64,000 nucleotides of DNA. Origin: Schlesneria paludicola DSM 18645. GTDB lineage: Bacteria > Planctomycetota > Planctomycetia > Planctomycetales > Planctomycetaceae. This document shows positions 34,169 through 43,514 of this stretch, piece by piece. Within the stretch, counting starts at the first letter, position 1. Each line of letters opens with the position of its first letter. The position numbers were made by a program, and so were the translations under genes. The stretch covers positions 2,944,572-3,008,571 of the forward strand of contig NZ_JH636434.1 in assembly GCF_000255655.1 (NCBI RefSeq), read 5' to 3'. A model generated the notes under the pieces. It saw nothing but the letters and a program-made list of their open reading frames with translations, did not search any database and was not told where the DNA came from.

Positions 34169-35635
34169 TCAAGGGTTCTTGAAGACAAAGCCGTACAGGT
34201 CCGCGTCCTGCAACTCGAACTGCAAGCGAATCGGTCGTTCGGACCACTTTGAGACATCGCTCCCATCAGTCCATGAGACTGTCGCCGCGGGACGATCCCC
34301 CATCAGAACGCGACAATCCTCGATTCCATGTCCTGGGATCGGCGTCCCGTCAGCATCCAGTAGTCCCACGCGAACCATGCCGCCAGCACGGGTAACCGCA
34401 TTCACGATCAACAGCCCGCCGCGGAACTGAATCAGCGGTGTCTGTACAATGCCCCGACCGGCATCCGCCGTGACAGACACCAGTCGATCGCGCTGGGCGA
34501 TTGCACGGCTGAAGATGCGACGATTCGCAGGGATCGCCAATTGCTCAAGATTGGCCTCTTCGTGCTTCAGTGGCGATCCGCTGTAGTAGAACCACAATTC
34601 GTCCCCCACTTCGACACATCCATTCGCCGCATACAATGACCCACTGTCGAACTCGCCGCGTTTTCCCAGTGGAATCAACGGTGTTTCTCGATCCGGCCAG
34701 GTCCAGTGTTCGGTATCGCGACTCACCGCAAGCTGAATATCCAGCGTATCAGGCTTGTGTTGATACAGGCTGGGCAGCATCAGATACAACCGCGATCCCC
34801 CGGGATAGGCAATACAGGCCGGGTTATACAAGTCGCTGTCTGACGGATGGTTCTCGTCGGTTTGCAGGACCAGAGACAGGGCCGAGAACTGCCCCCATTG
34901 ACCGCTGATCGAACGCCCCAGGGCTCGACCTCGTCCACCCACACGACCGAACAGAAGGTACTTCTGCTGGGCGGGATCCCAAAATCCCGAGTACTGACTG
35001 TCGGCAAACACCGGACAAATGGGCTCTGGCTGACGAGTCCACTTCAGCCCGTCCGGTGAAGTCATCCCGGCAACGTAGTACGGACGGTTACCAATCCCCT
35101 GAAACAATCCCTGCGACACGCACTTATAGCGTCGTTCCGGTGGTGCAGTCGGATCAAGGAACACGCCGTTTCCATGGACGCGAGATCGCGATTTTCCCTC
35201 ACCGATCATTCGAAACAGAATGTTGTTGTCGGTACGCCCCTGGTAGGAGAACATGCCGAGTTTCGGCTTGGTCCAATGAATGCCATCATCGGACTCTGCA
35301 TAACAGAACGAAGTGTCATCGTCCGTGGGCCAGCCCGACACGTCATAGCACTCGTACCACATCCGAAATTTGTCACCCTCTTTCAGCACGCTGAACCAGC
35401 CGAGAGTCGCGTTCTCCCAAGGATGCTCCGAAACAACCAGGTGCTCTCCCGTCTTGCGGGGGGCATGCAGCGTCAATCGGACTCCCTCCGAGTTGGCCAG
35501 AAATTGCGGATCGACAAACAGGACTTTTTCGGCCCCAATGTTCAGGGGCTTGACGCGCGACGCTCCCTCCGCTGCAACCGTAACGCTTACGATCCAAAAG
35601 GGGACGACGAGCGAGATCCGCGTGAAGAACGACAT
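34169..35635 (-). CDS. Exported glycosidase-like beta-propeller protein of unknown function
   Basis: 488 residues from the ATG at 35635 (GGGAG 8 nt upstream). A signal peptide (FFTRISLVVPFWIVSVTVAA) is followed by repeated blades resembling the five-bladed propellers of GH43/GH32/GH130-like proteins: KFRMWYECYDVSGW, FCYAESDDGIHWTKPKLG, YVAGMTSPDGLKWTR, and ELWFYYSGSPLKHEE. A C-terminal beta-sandwich (from about 395: GGLLIVNAVTRAGGMVRVGLLDADG) is typical of planctomycete relatives of this group. I cannot identify catalytic acids with confidence, so the substrate and reaction are unknown. It is a single gene, convergent with the peroxiredoxin fusion gene. Confidence 0.72.
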   Translation of the reverse strand: MSFFTRISLVVPFWIVSVTVAAEGASRVKPLNIGAEKVLFVDPQFLANSEGVRLTLHAPRKTGEHLVVSEHPWENATLGWFSVLKEGDKFRMWYECYDVSGWPTDDDTSFCYAESDDGIHWTKPKLGMFSYQGRTDNNILFRMIGEGKSRSRVHGNGVFLDPTAPPERRYKCVSQGLFQGIGNRPYYVAGMTSPDGLKWTRQPEPICPVFADSQYSGFWDPAQQKYLLFGRVGGRGRALGRSISGQWGQFSALSLVLQTDENHPSDSDLYNPACIAYPGGSRLYLMLPSLYQHKPDTLDIQLAVSRDTEHWTWPDRETPLIPLGKRGEFDSGSLYAANGCVEVGDELWFYYSGSPLKHEEANLEQLAIPANRRIFSRAIAQRDRLVSVTADAGRGIVQTPLIQFRGGLLIVNAVTRAGGMVRVGLLDADGTPIPGHGIEDCRVLMGDRPAATVSWTDGSDVSKWSERPIRLQFELQDADLYGFVFKNP

Positions 35636-36140
35636 CCACTGCACTCCCATTGGTGAACCTCATGGCGACGGCGCAAAAAGCGCGGCCCAGCCACGTCCGC
35701 CGAAAGAGACCTCGATGTCGGCGAGCACTCGCCAAAAAGGACATCGGCCTCAACACGCATTGTGTGCCTTCGACCAGCCAGTTGCCACTGATTGGAGTAA
35801 TGGACAACGACGTGTTTCAAGGTTCAATCAGCGTTCATTGAGCGACGCCAACAGTTGGTTCGCCCCGCACCCACTACGTCCCTGATGAAATCTAGCCAGA
35901 AGTCAATTTGAATGCCAAGCCGCTGGACCACAAGACAGCGTGCCGCAGCCGTCATCAGGATTTGCCCTTGCGACTTTGCGCCGTAGCGCCTTTGCGTTCC
36001 CTTCTTCCCGTAACCTTTCACCGTCCCCCTGGCTTCGGGCTGTGGACGGTGACCTTCTTTCCAAACAAGAGATCGCACAAGGCATCAACAAAAAGGGCCA
36101 ATACTATTCCGCCGTAGAAGTCTCGCTCGACGCGTCGGAT
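35636..36140. other. Intergenic region, no gene seen
   Basis: About 500 bp between the propeller gene and the end of the porin gene, both leftward. It includes a short C/T-rich repeat-like stretch (GCGACTTTGCGCCGTAGCG, about 35969-35987) of a kind often scattered in genomes. No convincing ORF, promoter or terminator was found. Confidence 0.4.
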
Positions 36141-37571
36141 CTAGAAATCGATCTTCGCCCGCATGCCCACGACGATCGCTGTATTGATCGATTGAGCCCC
36201 GGGTGGCAGTGTCTGTTCGCGAGCCGGAACCAGGATCTGCAAATCGGGTGTCAACCGGAACCACGGCGTCACAGCGTAGTTGTAATAGAGTTCCACGGCA
36301 CGATCGTCGCGGATCGGAAGCAGTACCGGTGCCAGATCTTTCACAGGACCTGAATATCCCACATACGAGTAACCGATGCCAAACGTATCCAGCGGGCGTG
36401 AAACGATCGGGCTGCTGCCACCAAGTCCAATGTTGGCTGACCATCGAATCGGGCTGGGACCATTGTCGGCCAGGCCAATGTTTGTGAAAAGCCCCCAGGA
36501 TCGTTTTGGATTGCATGGGTCGACGTACAGCGCTTGATCGGCCGAATAAAAGACACACCATGATCCGCTCGTTGTACCCGTTGTAATGACGGGCCCCACG
36601 TTCGGATCGAAATAGGCAGTGGGTGTCAGATCGCTATAGGTACCTGTGCTGTAGGTTCCCGTGATCCCTTGATGTCCGGGACGTCCCATCAGCGTCACGG
36701 GAACCTGCAACTGGCTGAGCATCGTCACGCCGTTCTGAAGAAAATCCTCAAACCCCGTTGTCGTCGGTGAATTCTTCGTATCGAGCACCATGAACGAAAA
36801 CACTGGCTGCATCTCATGCAAGACGGCAAACCCAGCACCGAGGGATGAATACGGAACAGTGCGTGCGGCGACGAGAGGAAATGCGAGCCCCATATTCATA
36901 AACGCGTCGACGCCTCGGCCACCCGCGTAGGTCTGCGTCAATCCGTCGAGGGTATTGATCTTGCCGCCGAAGACGACAAACTCCTCGGACAGTGCCTGAG
37001 TGATTTTGACCCCGGTTAGTGCTGTGGACGAACCACTCGTCGTCGGAAACAACATCCCCACGTTGGCGGGCATGATCGCCCCTGTCGACGCGTTTATGGT
37101 CTCGCCGTATCGCGTTTCGCCGTGCATGGTGATGAAGAGGCCCTTCCAGAGCCCGGCCTTCTCACCGTCAATATTCACGAGATAGTCATTGCGTCCCGAG
37201 TAGGCAAAGTTTCGTTGAATGCCGCCGCTCGCGACGCCCTGATAGAACTGCGTCGTGCTGACATTGAACGTGAACCCATCTGACGCCGCTTCGTCTCGCC
37301 ATCCTCCCACGTCACCCAACAGAAACGGACGCTCCCAGAGCGACCCGGCATACGGCGAAGGGGCAGGGGCAGGTTGCGGCGCGAAGATCGGTGCGGGCAA
37401 CTCCGCTCCATCCGCCGAGACCACTGCGGATGTTCCGTTTCCGGTCAACGGAGGAACGGGGGCGGAATCCTGAGCCAGCAGCGATGACGCAGCGAACAGG
37501 GAACTGAGAATCGCGGCTGCACTGCCAAACGTCTTCGACACGTCCAATGTAAATGACGTCAAACAAGGCAT
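36141..37571 (-). CDS. oprB: OprB-family carbohydrate-selective porin
   Basis: 476 residues from the ATG at 37571, chosen for an AAGGA box 8 nt upstream. A signal peptide (about 1-33) precedes a Pro/Ala-rich linker and a beta-barrel domain beginning near residue 75: LLGDVGGWRDEAASDGFTFN is the usual OprB opening, followed by alternating amphipathic strands (YLVNIDGEKAGLWKGLFITM, EFVVFGGKINTLDG, AVELYYNYAVTPWFRLTPDL) and a C-terminal aromatic residue (MRAKIDF), the outer-membrane insertion signal. OprB proteins pass mono- or disaccharides across the outer membrane. It stands alone; no sugar uptake partner lies next to it. Confidence 0.9.
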   Translation of the reverse strand: MPCLTSFTLDVSKTFGSAAAILSSLFAASSLLAQDSAPVPPLTGNGTSAVVSADGAELPAPIFAPQPAPAPSPYAGSLWERPFLLGDVGGWRDEAASDGFTFNVSTTQFYQGVASGGIQRNFAYSGRNDYLVNIDGEKAGLWKGLFITMHGETRYGETINASTGAIMPANVGMLFPTTSGSSTALTGVKITQALSEEFVVFGGKINTLDGLTQTYAGGRGVDAFMNMGLAFPLVAARTVPYSSLGAGFAVLHEMQPVFSFMVLDTKNSPTTTGFEDFLQNGVTMLSQLQVPVTLMGRPGHQGITGTYSTGTYSDLTPTAYFDPNVGPVITTGTTSGSWCVFYSADQALYVDPCNPKRSWGLFTNIGLADNGPSPIRWSANIGLGGSSPIVSRPLDTFGIGYSYVGYSGPVKDLAPVLLPIRDDRAVELYYNYAVTPWFRLTPDLQILVPAREQTLPPGAQSINTAIVVGMRAKIDF

Positions 37572-37936
37572 GAGCGCGTCCTTGAACCGAATGAGTCCAT
37601 GGGTGATCGGAAAAGATTTGATTGAAGTATCGACGGCGCTCAATCGAACTCAGCAATTCAACCGTGTGAGGCCACGCGCTCCCCTCACGATATCAATCTG
37701 AAATTCGGATTGTGCCGAATGTTTAAGAAACACCCGCGCAAGCAAGAGTGCCGTGACGTCAAGAAAGTCGGTCACCCAAACACAAATGCGCAGCTCTTTC
37801 GCCTCGTGTCCGGCAACTTCCGCCGATGTCGGCCGATGTCACTGACCAGGCTGTCACCATCCAGTGCGTCAACGTGTATCGATTCACCGTGTAAACGATT
37901 CACGCTTTCGTGCGAAGACGATCTCATACGCCACGG
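37572..37936. other. Intergenic region upstream of the porin gene
   Basis: About 365 bp, containing a duplicated GCCGATGTC around 37822-37841. No gene or clear promoter is visible. It must hold the porin promoter and the 3' end of the leftward membrane protein gene. Confidence 0.35.
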
Positions 37937-39121
37937 CTACATGAGAAGTTGAAGCAACTTTGTCAGGAGTTCGCTGAGAGGTACCATCGTCAGCAGGAGC
38001 GGGAGCAATGGAATCGAGATCTCGATCGCCAACTTCAAAATCACCGCTTTGTCCACCGGAACCACGCGCATCTCATTAACGACCTGGTAACTGTTCCCCA
38101 AATCTGCGAGCGACTGAATGTCGGCGGCCCCGAGTAGTTCCTGCCCCTCAGGGGCGGCCCCCGTCAGCCATCTCTTCCGAAACGCACTGACGTAACGGCT
38201 CGCCAATTCGCCGTAAACATGGCTTGCCTCAAATTTGACTTCAATCATTTGGTTGGTAAAGAACATCAGCGGGAACAGAACTACCATCAACATGGCCAGA
38301 ACGAACCCCAAGATTTCCAGCTGAAAATCGGGTAACTTCGCACCGAGATGCCAAATCTGGTTACCGATCATGGCCGAAAAAAAGACGCTCTGCGCCATCA
38401 GCGCGGGACCAAATGCGGTCGCGCTTTCGTCCAGAAATCCCAACCCTCCTGCGCGATCCGGGTGCAATGGATCGAGGTTCAATCGAACACGTGAAACTCG
38501 CCACAGAAACAGGTACCACAGGAAAAGTCGATAGTACCAGCGAAGGATGATAAACCGTGCCAACGGCAGACTGATCCACGCAAGCCAGTGGCCGGCCAGC
38601 GTCAACGTCAATTTCCCATCCATCGGCGTGGCATACCAACTGGTCCCCGGCAACGTTCCATAGAATTGCCATGCGGCGGTGCCGCCCGTATAGGCGATGA
38701 CGACCAGGATCAGTTCGGCAACCGCGGAATTCCGCAATCGCATCGTCCAGGCAATGAGCGACTCAAAGCCTGGACGATCCGCAGGGCCGATCAATTCTCG
38801 TTTGGTGAATTGCTCGATCAGGTCCCGAATTCGCTTGTGAACAACAAGTTCGGCACCAAGCAACATCGGAACGGCAAGCAAGAACCGTGCGTTGGCAAGG
38901 TCCGTCAGAAACGGTACATCGACACCACCCGAGAAAGTCCCCGCCAAAGTCGTCAACAAGGCGAGAGGCAGCCATGTGACAGCCACGCAGGCCGCAATCC
39001 GACGATGAAGCCACCCCAGGGGCGACCGGACAAGGCCCATCGACAGCAGGCACTGATAGAACGGCCCTCCGCGTACGAGCGAGAACTCCGCCTCTGAACC
39101 CACTGCCTGCACGTTGTCCAT
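37937..39121 (-). CDS. Multi-pass membrane protein of unknown function
   Basis: 394 residues with an AAGGA box 7 nt before the ATG. Around six to seven hydrophobic segments are seen (about 42-62, 78-97, 135-153, 170-200, 238-258, 268-295, 362-385), broken by charged loops such as VVHKRIRDLIEQFTKRELIG and a RVSRVRLNLDPLHPDRAGGLGFL segment. I do not recognise the family. It is the second gene after DUF2252 (51 bp gap, same strand), so the two probably form an operon, and a functional link to that protein is possible. Confidence 0.75.
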   Translation of the reverse strand: MDNVQAVGSEAEFSLVRGGPFYQCLLSMGLVRSPLGWLHRRIAACVAVTWLPLALLTTLAGTFSGGVDVPFLTDLANARFLLAVPMLLGAELVVHKRIRDLIEQFTKRELIGPADRPGFESLIAWTMRLRNSAVAELILVVIAYTGGTAAWQFYGTLPGTSWYATPMDGKLTLTLAGHWLAWISLPLARFIILRWYYRLFLWYLFLWRVSRVRLNLDPLHPDRAGGLGFLDESATAFGPALMAQSVFFSAMIGNQIWHLGAKLPDFQLEILGFVLAMLMVVLFPLMFFTNQMIEVKFEASHVYGELASRYVSAFRKRWLTGAAPEGQELLGAADIQSLADLGNSYQVVNEMRVVPVDKAVILKLAIEISIPLLPLLLTMVPLSELLTKLLQLLM

Positions 39122-39172
39122 CGATTCGTCCTTACGGGCGTTCTAGCAGTCTCACCCCGAAACAGATGCACA

Positions 39173-40600
39173 TCAGACGTCTTCCACGAAGACTTCAATT
39201 TCTCCTGCGCGGACCGCCTTGATCAGAACGGCATGATCGCGTTCCGTCTGGTCGGCGTAGGCCACGGCGAATTCCGCAATGGCTTTGTCGAACTTATCCC
39301 CCTTCCCCAAGTAGCCGCTGATCTTGATCGGCTCGCCCGAACGTGCGTGGGCATGCGCCAGAACCCAACCACACAGTTCGCCATACTGCCGCATCGCACT
39401 TGCTGTAAAGACTTCGACGATGGGCTTGATCTTCATGTCCTTCAGTTGCCGAAAGTAGAACTGACGACCGAGACGGCCTTCGGTCCATCCCAGAAACAAA
39501 TCGCTGGCCGATTGCATCAATTGATGTCCAACCACGATCCGTTCGCCATGGTTGGCGTAGGCACTTCGCCCGGCGTACGGCTCAAGCACCGACGGGCGGG
39601 CTTGTTTGAGCTGCAGAAACAACGGATCGTCATCGCTGGCCATCATCAGTAGGACCCCACAGATCGTTCCAACGCTGCCGACACCCACCACTTTGGCGGC
39701 CAGATCCATCAACTTGAAGCGATCCAGCAATACACGTCGATGCTCTGGCAGCGTCTCGCGATACGCTGCGAATGAGTTCTGAACAGTTTCAGCAAACTCG
39801 TCCCGTCCAAGTTCACGTTGATGATAAATCAATGGGGGATTGTCCTTGATTTGCGGTGTCATCCCCGCAGTCGTCACAAGTTCCGGAAAATCGTGCTCCA
39901 GCACACTTCGCTCACGTGCTTTGGTCAGGCGTGCCTGAACTCGTTTTTGCGCCTCCTTATCCTGAATCTTTGGAATCAACTTTTCGACGTCGATGCTGGC
40001 ATACCAGATATCCATCGTCCGCATCTCGCTGTATTCGGCCATCCGTTCGCGATACGAACGAACACATGAGAGGACAGCGTCTCTTGCATCGTCTTCGCGA
40101 TGCCCGTTGTCGCGACTGGCGAGTACGAAGCTGGCAGCCAACCGTTTGACATCCCATTCCCACGGGGCGGGCAATGTCTCGTCGAGATCATTGATATCGA
40201 AGATCACGCGCCGTTCGGGCGTGGCAAAGGCACCGAAGTTGCAAAGGTGACAATCGCCACACGCCTGCACCCGCATCCCGCTTGTTGGCGTTGTCGAGAG
40301 GTCTGCGGCCATGCTCATGGCAGCGCCTCGAAAAAACGTAAAAGGCGACTGCAGCATCCGGCCATATCGAATCGGAATCAGGTGTGGAACCCGCCCCTCG
40401 CTCGATTCTGTCAGCAATTTGAGTGGATCGGGACGCTGGTCCGATGGCTGCCACACCGCGTGAGATTCCCGGGGACAACTGTCGCGTCGAGCTTTCCCCA
40501 TCTGGCGGAATTCGTCGTGCGTGAAAAATGTCCCCAGCGACGAACTGGTCTCGAACAACGATTCTGTCTCCGATCCTGCGGATTTCTTTTCTTTCCCCAT
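39173..40600 (-). CDS. DUF2252 protein (kinase-like fold)
   Basis: 475 residues. The DUF2252 signature is clear: RYGRMLQSPFTFFRGAA near 78, the GDCHLCNFGAF motif near 117 and FDINDLDETLPAPWEWDVKR near 135, which resemble the catalytic H-x-D-x-x-x-x-N and Asp blocks of aminoglycoside-phosphotransferase-like kinases. The C-terminal GRQFYFRQLKDMKIKP is also typical. No reaction is established for the family. The message also encodes the downstream membrane protein. It has AAGG about 10 nt before the ATG. Confidence 0.9.
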   Translation of the reverse strand: MGKEKKSAGSETESLFETSSSLGTFFTHDEFRQMGKARRDSCPRESHAVWQPSDQRPDPLKLLTESSEGRVPHLIPIRYGRMLQSPFTFFRGAAMSMAADLSTTPTSGMRVQACGDCHLCNFGAFATPERRVIFDINDLDETLPAPWEWDVKRLAASFVLASRDNGHREDDARDAVLSCVRSYRERMAEYSEMRTMDIWYASIDVEKLIPKIQDKEAQKRVQARLTKARERSVLEHDFPELVTTAGMTPQIKDNPPLIYHQRELGRDEFAETVQNSFAAYRETLPEHRRVLLDRFKLMDLAAKVVGVGSVGTICGVLLMMASDDDPLFLQLKQARPSVLEPYAGRSAYANHGERIVVGHQLMQSASDLFLGWTEGRLGRQFYFRQLKDMKIKPIVEVFTASAMRQYGELCGWVLAHAHARSGEPIKISGYLGKGDKFDKAIAEFAVAYADQTERDHAVLIKAVRAGEIEVFVEDV

Positions 40601-41250
40601 GTTCAGCGCCTTTTCAAAGTTGATTTCACACGGTTGTTTCTCTTCCTCTTCCTACGCCGAGAGGACTCGCGCAACGCGGTCCTTTTTCCATGATTTCGAT
40701 GCCAGTCGGTTAGTCCTTATTTGCGACGAATGCCATGCGTTCAATATGCCCCATGGGATCAATGCAGAGAAATGTCAGTTTCCACGTCGCGACGCCAAGA
40801 ATCGGATCCGACAAATGACCACATTGCGTTTCTGAACGCGACCTTTGAATGGGAAAGGGATTCGAACATCGCAGTGCGACAAACAAAGAGACGGAGCGAT
40901 GCCCGGTTCCGAACAATGGAGCAATGACACGAGAATGTCGAAGCAAAGACGTGATGTATGCTGTGGATGACACACCCGTGAGCCTACAGAGCGCCAAACT
41001 GTTCCACAACAAGATCCCGTGACCGAAACAACGTCGGCAGTCAGTTTCACTCGTCCGAGATCGTCCGATGATTGACGCGGCACAAATGTCGTTCTCGCAC
41101 GCCACAACGGAATGACGACGTCCCATCGCGGCAGCTGCAGAGTTCCCTGACGTTGACCCAGGCTCAAACACAACGCGATGACCTCCGACTCGACGGCCAT
41201 CAGACACTGGCGTCGACGGCGGCTCAGATCTACAACCACCGGAGGGCACA
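40601..41250. other. Long intergenic region, no convincing gene
   Basis: 650 bp between the divergent DUF2252 and C45 genes. Minus-strand frames open across it (for example 40710-41261 and 40775-41689), but they are rich in Arg, Ser and Cys, lack a recognisable domain and overlap the C45 gene. I see no RNA gene or repeat. A promoter for each neighbour must be present but is not obvious. Confidence 0.4.
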
Positions 41251-42345
41251 TTGTGGGCCAAGCGAATCCGAATTGACGTACCAGGGAAACCGGTGATGAA
41301 CGCGCGCTATCCAGAATTCCATGTGGCAGGATCGCCACGCGAAATGGGACAACAATTTGGCGAAGCCGCTCGTGAGTTGATTCGCGAGTTCGTGTCGACG
41401 GCACTCGAACGAGTCCGCCTGACAATGCGTGTTTCGCAACGTCAGGTGGACGACACGGTCTCAGAGTCGTGGGAGTTCGCCAAGAATTACAGCCCCGATT
41501 CGTGCGAAGAATTGCAAGGAATGGCACTCGCAGCGGGCCTGGATGTTCGCGAACTGATGATGCTGCAGATTCGAAATCAATTGCAAAACGAACCCGAAGC
41601 CGGGTGCAGTTCGATATCGCTGAACGCAATCGGTGGCCAAGGCCCTTTATTGGCCCAGAACTGGGATAACGATCCCGGTCTCGATCCATTTACCGTCGTG
41701 CTCACACGCCGACCAACCGGAAAGCCGGCGCTGATCAATATCACCCAGGCGGGACTGATTGCCTACATCGGTTTCAACGAGTCCGGCATCGGAGTCTGCT
41801 TGAACACTTTGCCCGCTCCCAGCAGGCCCATCGGTGTGCCACACTATTTCACCGTCCGCGGAATCTATGAATCGAAGTCACTGGACGGAGCAATCCACGC
41901 CGTCCAGAGGGCCCATCGCGCCATCCCGGCGAACATCATGCTGGCAACGCCCCAAGGTGCGGCCGATCTGGAAGTCACCATGGACGACGTGTACCTGCTA
42001 ACTGCCGATTCCCAGGGACGCGTCACGCACACCAATCACTGCAGACACCCGGCGCTCGCGGAAATCAGTGCGCAATTTCCCGAACTGATTCAATCACGCC
42101 CGCGACTCGATCGGATTGATCGATTGCTGTCGGAAACCCCGAATACCGTGCCGCGGCTGCAGAAAATTCTCAGGAACCATGACGACTTGCCCCGATCACT
42201 GTGCCGACATGCAAACGACGACCCAGGGTTTGGACATTGGCAAACAGTCTTCTCAGTCATCATTGAACCGACCGCACGCCGGATGCACGTCGCGCGCGGT
42301 ACCCCGTGTGACAAACCGTATGAAGTCTATGAATTGAACACCTGA
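41251..42345 (+). CDS. C45 family autoproteolytic acyltransferase/hydrolase-like protein
   Basis: 364 residues, starting at a TTG with GGAGG 5 nt upstream; an ATG at 41296 is an alternative. The pattern is that of peptidase family C45 (isopenicillin N acyltransferase-like, Ntn-hydrolase fold): GSPREMGQQFGEAAREL near 28, the putative nucleophile C119 in EAGCSSISL, which becomes the new N-terminus after self-cleavage, then LLAQNWDNDPG near 131 and the FNESGIGVCLNTL segment near 171. Family members cleave or form amide bonds on acylated small molecules or peptides. The substrate is unknown and there is no signal peptide, so it is probably cytoplasmic. It is a lone gene. Confidence 0.85.
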   Translation: MWAKRIRIDVPGKPVMNARYPEFHVAGSPREMGQQFGEAARELIREFVSTALERVRLTMRVSQRQVDDTVSESWEFAKNYSPDSCEELQGMALAAGLDVRELMMLQIRNQLQNEPEAGCSSISLNAIGGQGPLLAQNWDNDPGLDPFTVVLTRRPTGKPALINITQAGLIAYIGFNESGIGVCLNTLPAPSRPIGVPHYFTVRGIYESKSLDGAIHAVQRAHRAIPANIMLATPQGAADLEVTMDDVYLLTADSQGRVTHTNHCRHPALAEISAQFPELIQSRPRLDRIDRLLSETPNTVPRLQKILRNHDDLPRSLCRHANDDPGFGHWQTVFSVIIEPTARRMHVARGTPCDKPYEVYELNT

Positions 42346-42472
42346 GAAGTTCGACGATTCGACTAGCGGTCGCCCTCTGGTCGAACGGATTGCAAGACGT
42401 CCAGCGAGTCTGTGGACGAGGCTTGAGGACCAGCCCGCACAAGGCCCCTGTGCCCCGAGGTCCCGGCAGCCG

Positions 42473-43135
42473 TCAGACGCGTTTCCGTTTCGCGAAAAAC
42501 GAGCGAACAGTCTGGCCGAAACTGCGGTCCGCGTGATGTCGATCAACTTGTTTGTTGAACTCATCAATACCAGACAGCTCGCTCAATCGAATTTCGGAAT
42601 GATTCAATGAGATCGGTTGCCCGACATGTTCGGCGACGACCTTTTCCAGTTCTTCCGGCTGCAGTTGCGCGCGGGTCAGTGACACACGTCGCAGGACGAC
42701 GCTCTTATTCACGGAATGGGTATCTGTCCGCGATGCGGCCGACGACACCAATGGACCGGCGGTTGACACGCGATCGTTGGACGTGGTGTCGAACGGTGAA
42801 AGCTCCTCATAGGGGACGGGCACCGTAGCGCCTTGCGGCTGCGGAACGATCGGCCGGGGAGCTCGAGCACTGGGGGCATAACCCGGATCAATCGACTCGG
42901 GCGGCAAGTAGATGGCCCCGGTCGAGAAGTCCACGACAAACGCAATCACCCCCGGCACGAAGAAAAGCAGCAAGCCCAAGCCGTCCATCGCCGCGACTTT
43001 CCAGTCGATATGGTGCGTGTGTGGACGTCCGACACGCTCGGAATACAACAACGTTCCGCAGCCGGAAAGACTGCCGACAGCGGCACCCGCAGCGGCATGC
43101 TTCAGCACGTCAGAAAGAAATTGTCGACGCTGCAT
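42473..43135 (-). CDS. Putative lipoprotein with conserved membrane-proximal segment
   Basis: 220 residues from the ATG at 43135. The N-terminus MQRRQFLSDVLKHAAAGAAV leads to a lipobox (LSGC, C26), so lipid anchoring is likely. Residues 27-85 match a small lipoprotein family also found in Proteobacteria (CGTLLYSERVG, then IDWKVAAMDGLGLLLFFVPG and VDFSTGAIYLPP), whose function is not known. The C-terminal 135 residues are polar and less conserved, ending in a basic tail (FFAKRKRV). It lies leftward between the C45 gene and the WD40 protein gene, with no obvious partner. Confidence 0.78.
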   Translation of the reverse strand: MQRRQFLSDVLKHAAAGAAVGSLSGCGTLLYSERVGRPHTHHIDWKVAAMDGLGLLLFFVPGVIAFVVDFSTGAIYLPPESIDPGYAPSARAPRPIVPQPQGATVPVPYEELSPFDTTSNDRVSTAGPLVSSAASRTDTHSVNKSVVLRRVSLTRAQLQPEELEKVVAEHVGQPISLNHSEIRLSELSGIDEFNKQVDRHHADRSFGQTVRSFFAKRKRV

Positions 43136-43514
43136 TGTCCCAACCTGTGACATGAAAATGGAATGAACAACAGGCCCGGAATCTGTACAAAACGCACCGA
43201 CGAATGTCGACACACCGCTTTACTCGGCGATTCGATCGTTTGAAAGGCACACACAATTTCAATCATCACCTGTGTTGAGCGACAGCAGGTGACCACACCA
43301 AAAGAGGTGAACCGCGGACACTATGATCGCCCCGAAAACACGTCAAGGGCATTTGCGTTCCGCCGAGAAGTGAAAGCCGTCTTCGAACACGGCCGGTGAA
43401 CGAACGTCATGCCCATCTCGCTGCGACCGCGGCATCGTGAAACAGTTTCTATTCACAGGGGTGATGAAACAGACAGTGTGGGCAACTTAGGGAAAGACTC
43501 TGTCGACATCCCGT
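43136..43514. other. Intergenic region
   Basis: About 379 bp between two leftward genes. It holds the promoter of the lipoprotein gene and the 3' region of the WD40/FGE-like gene. I see no gene or strong structure in it. Confidence 0.35.

Noticed and set aside
40775-41689. A 304-residue minus-strand ORF spanning the gap before the C45 gene
   Set aside because: It overlaps more than 430 bp of the C45 gene, is rich in Arg/Ser/Cys, and shows no domain.
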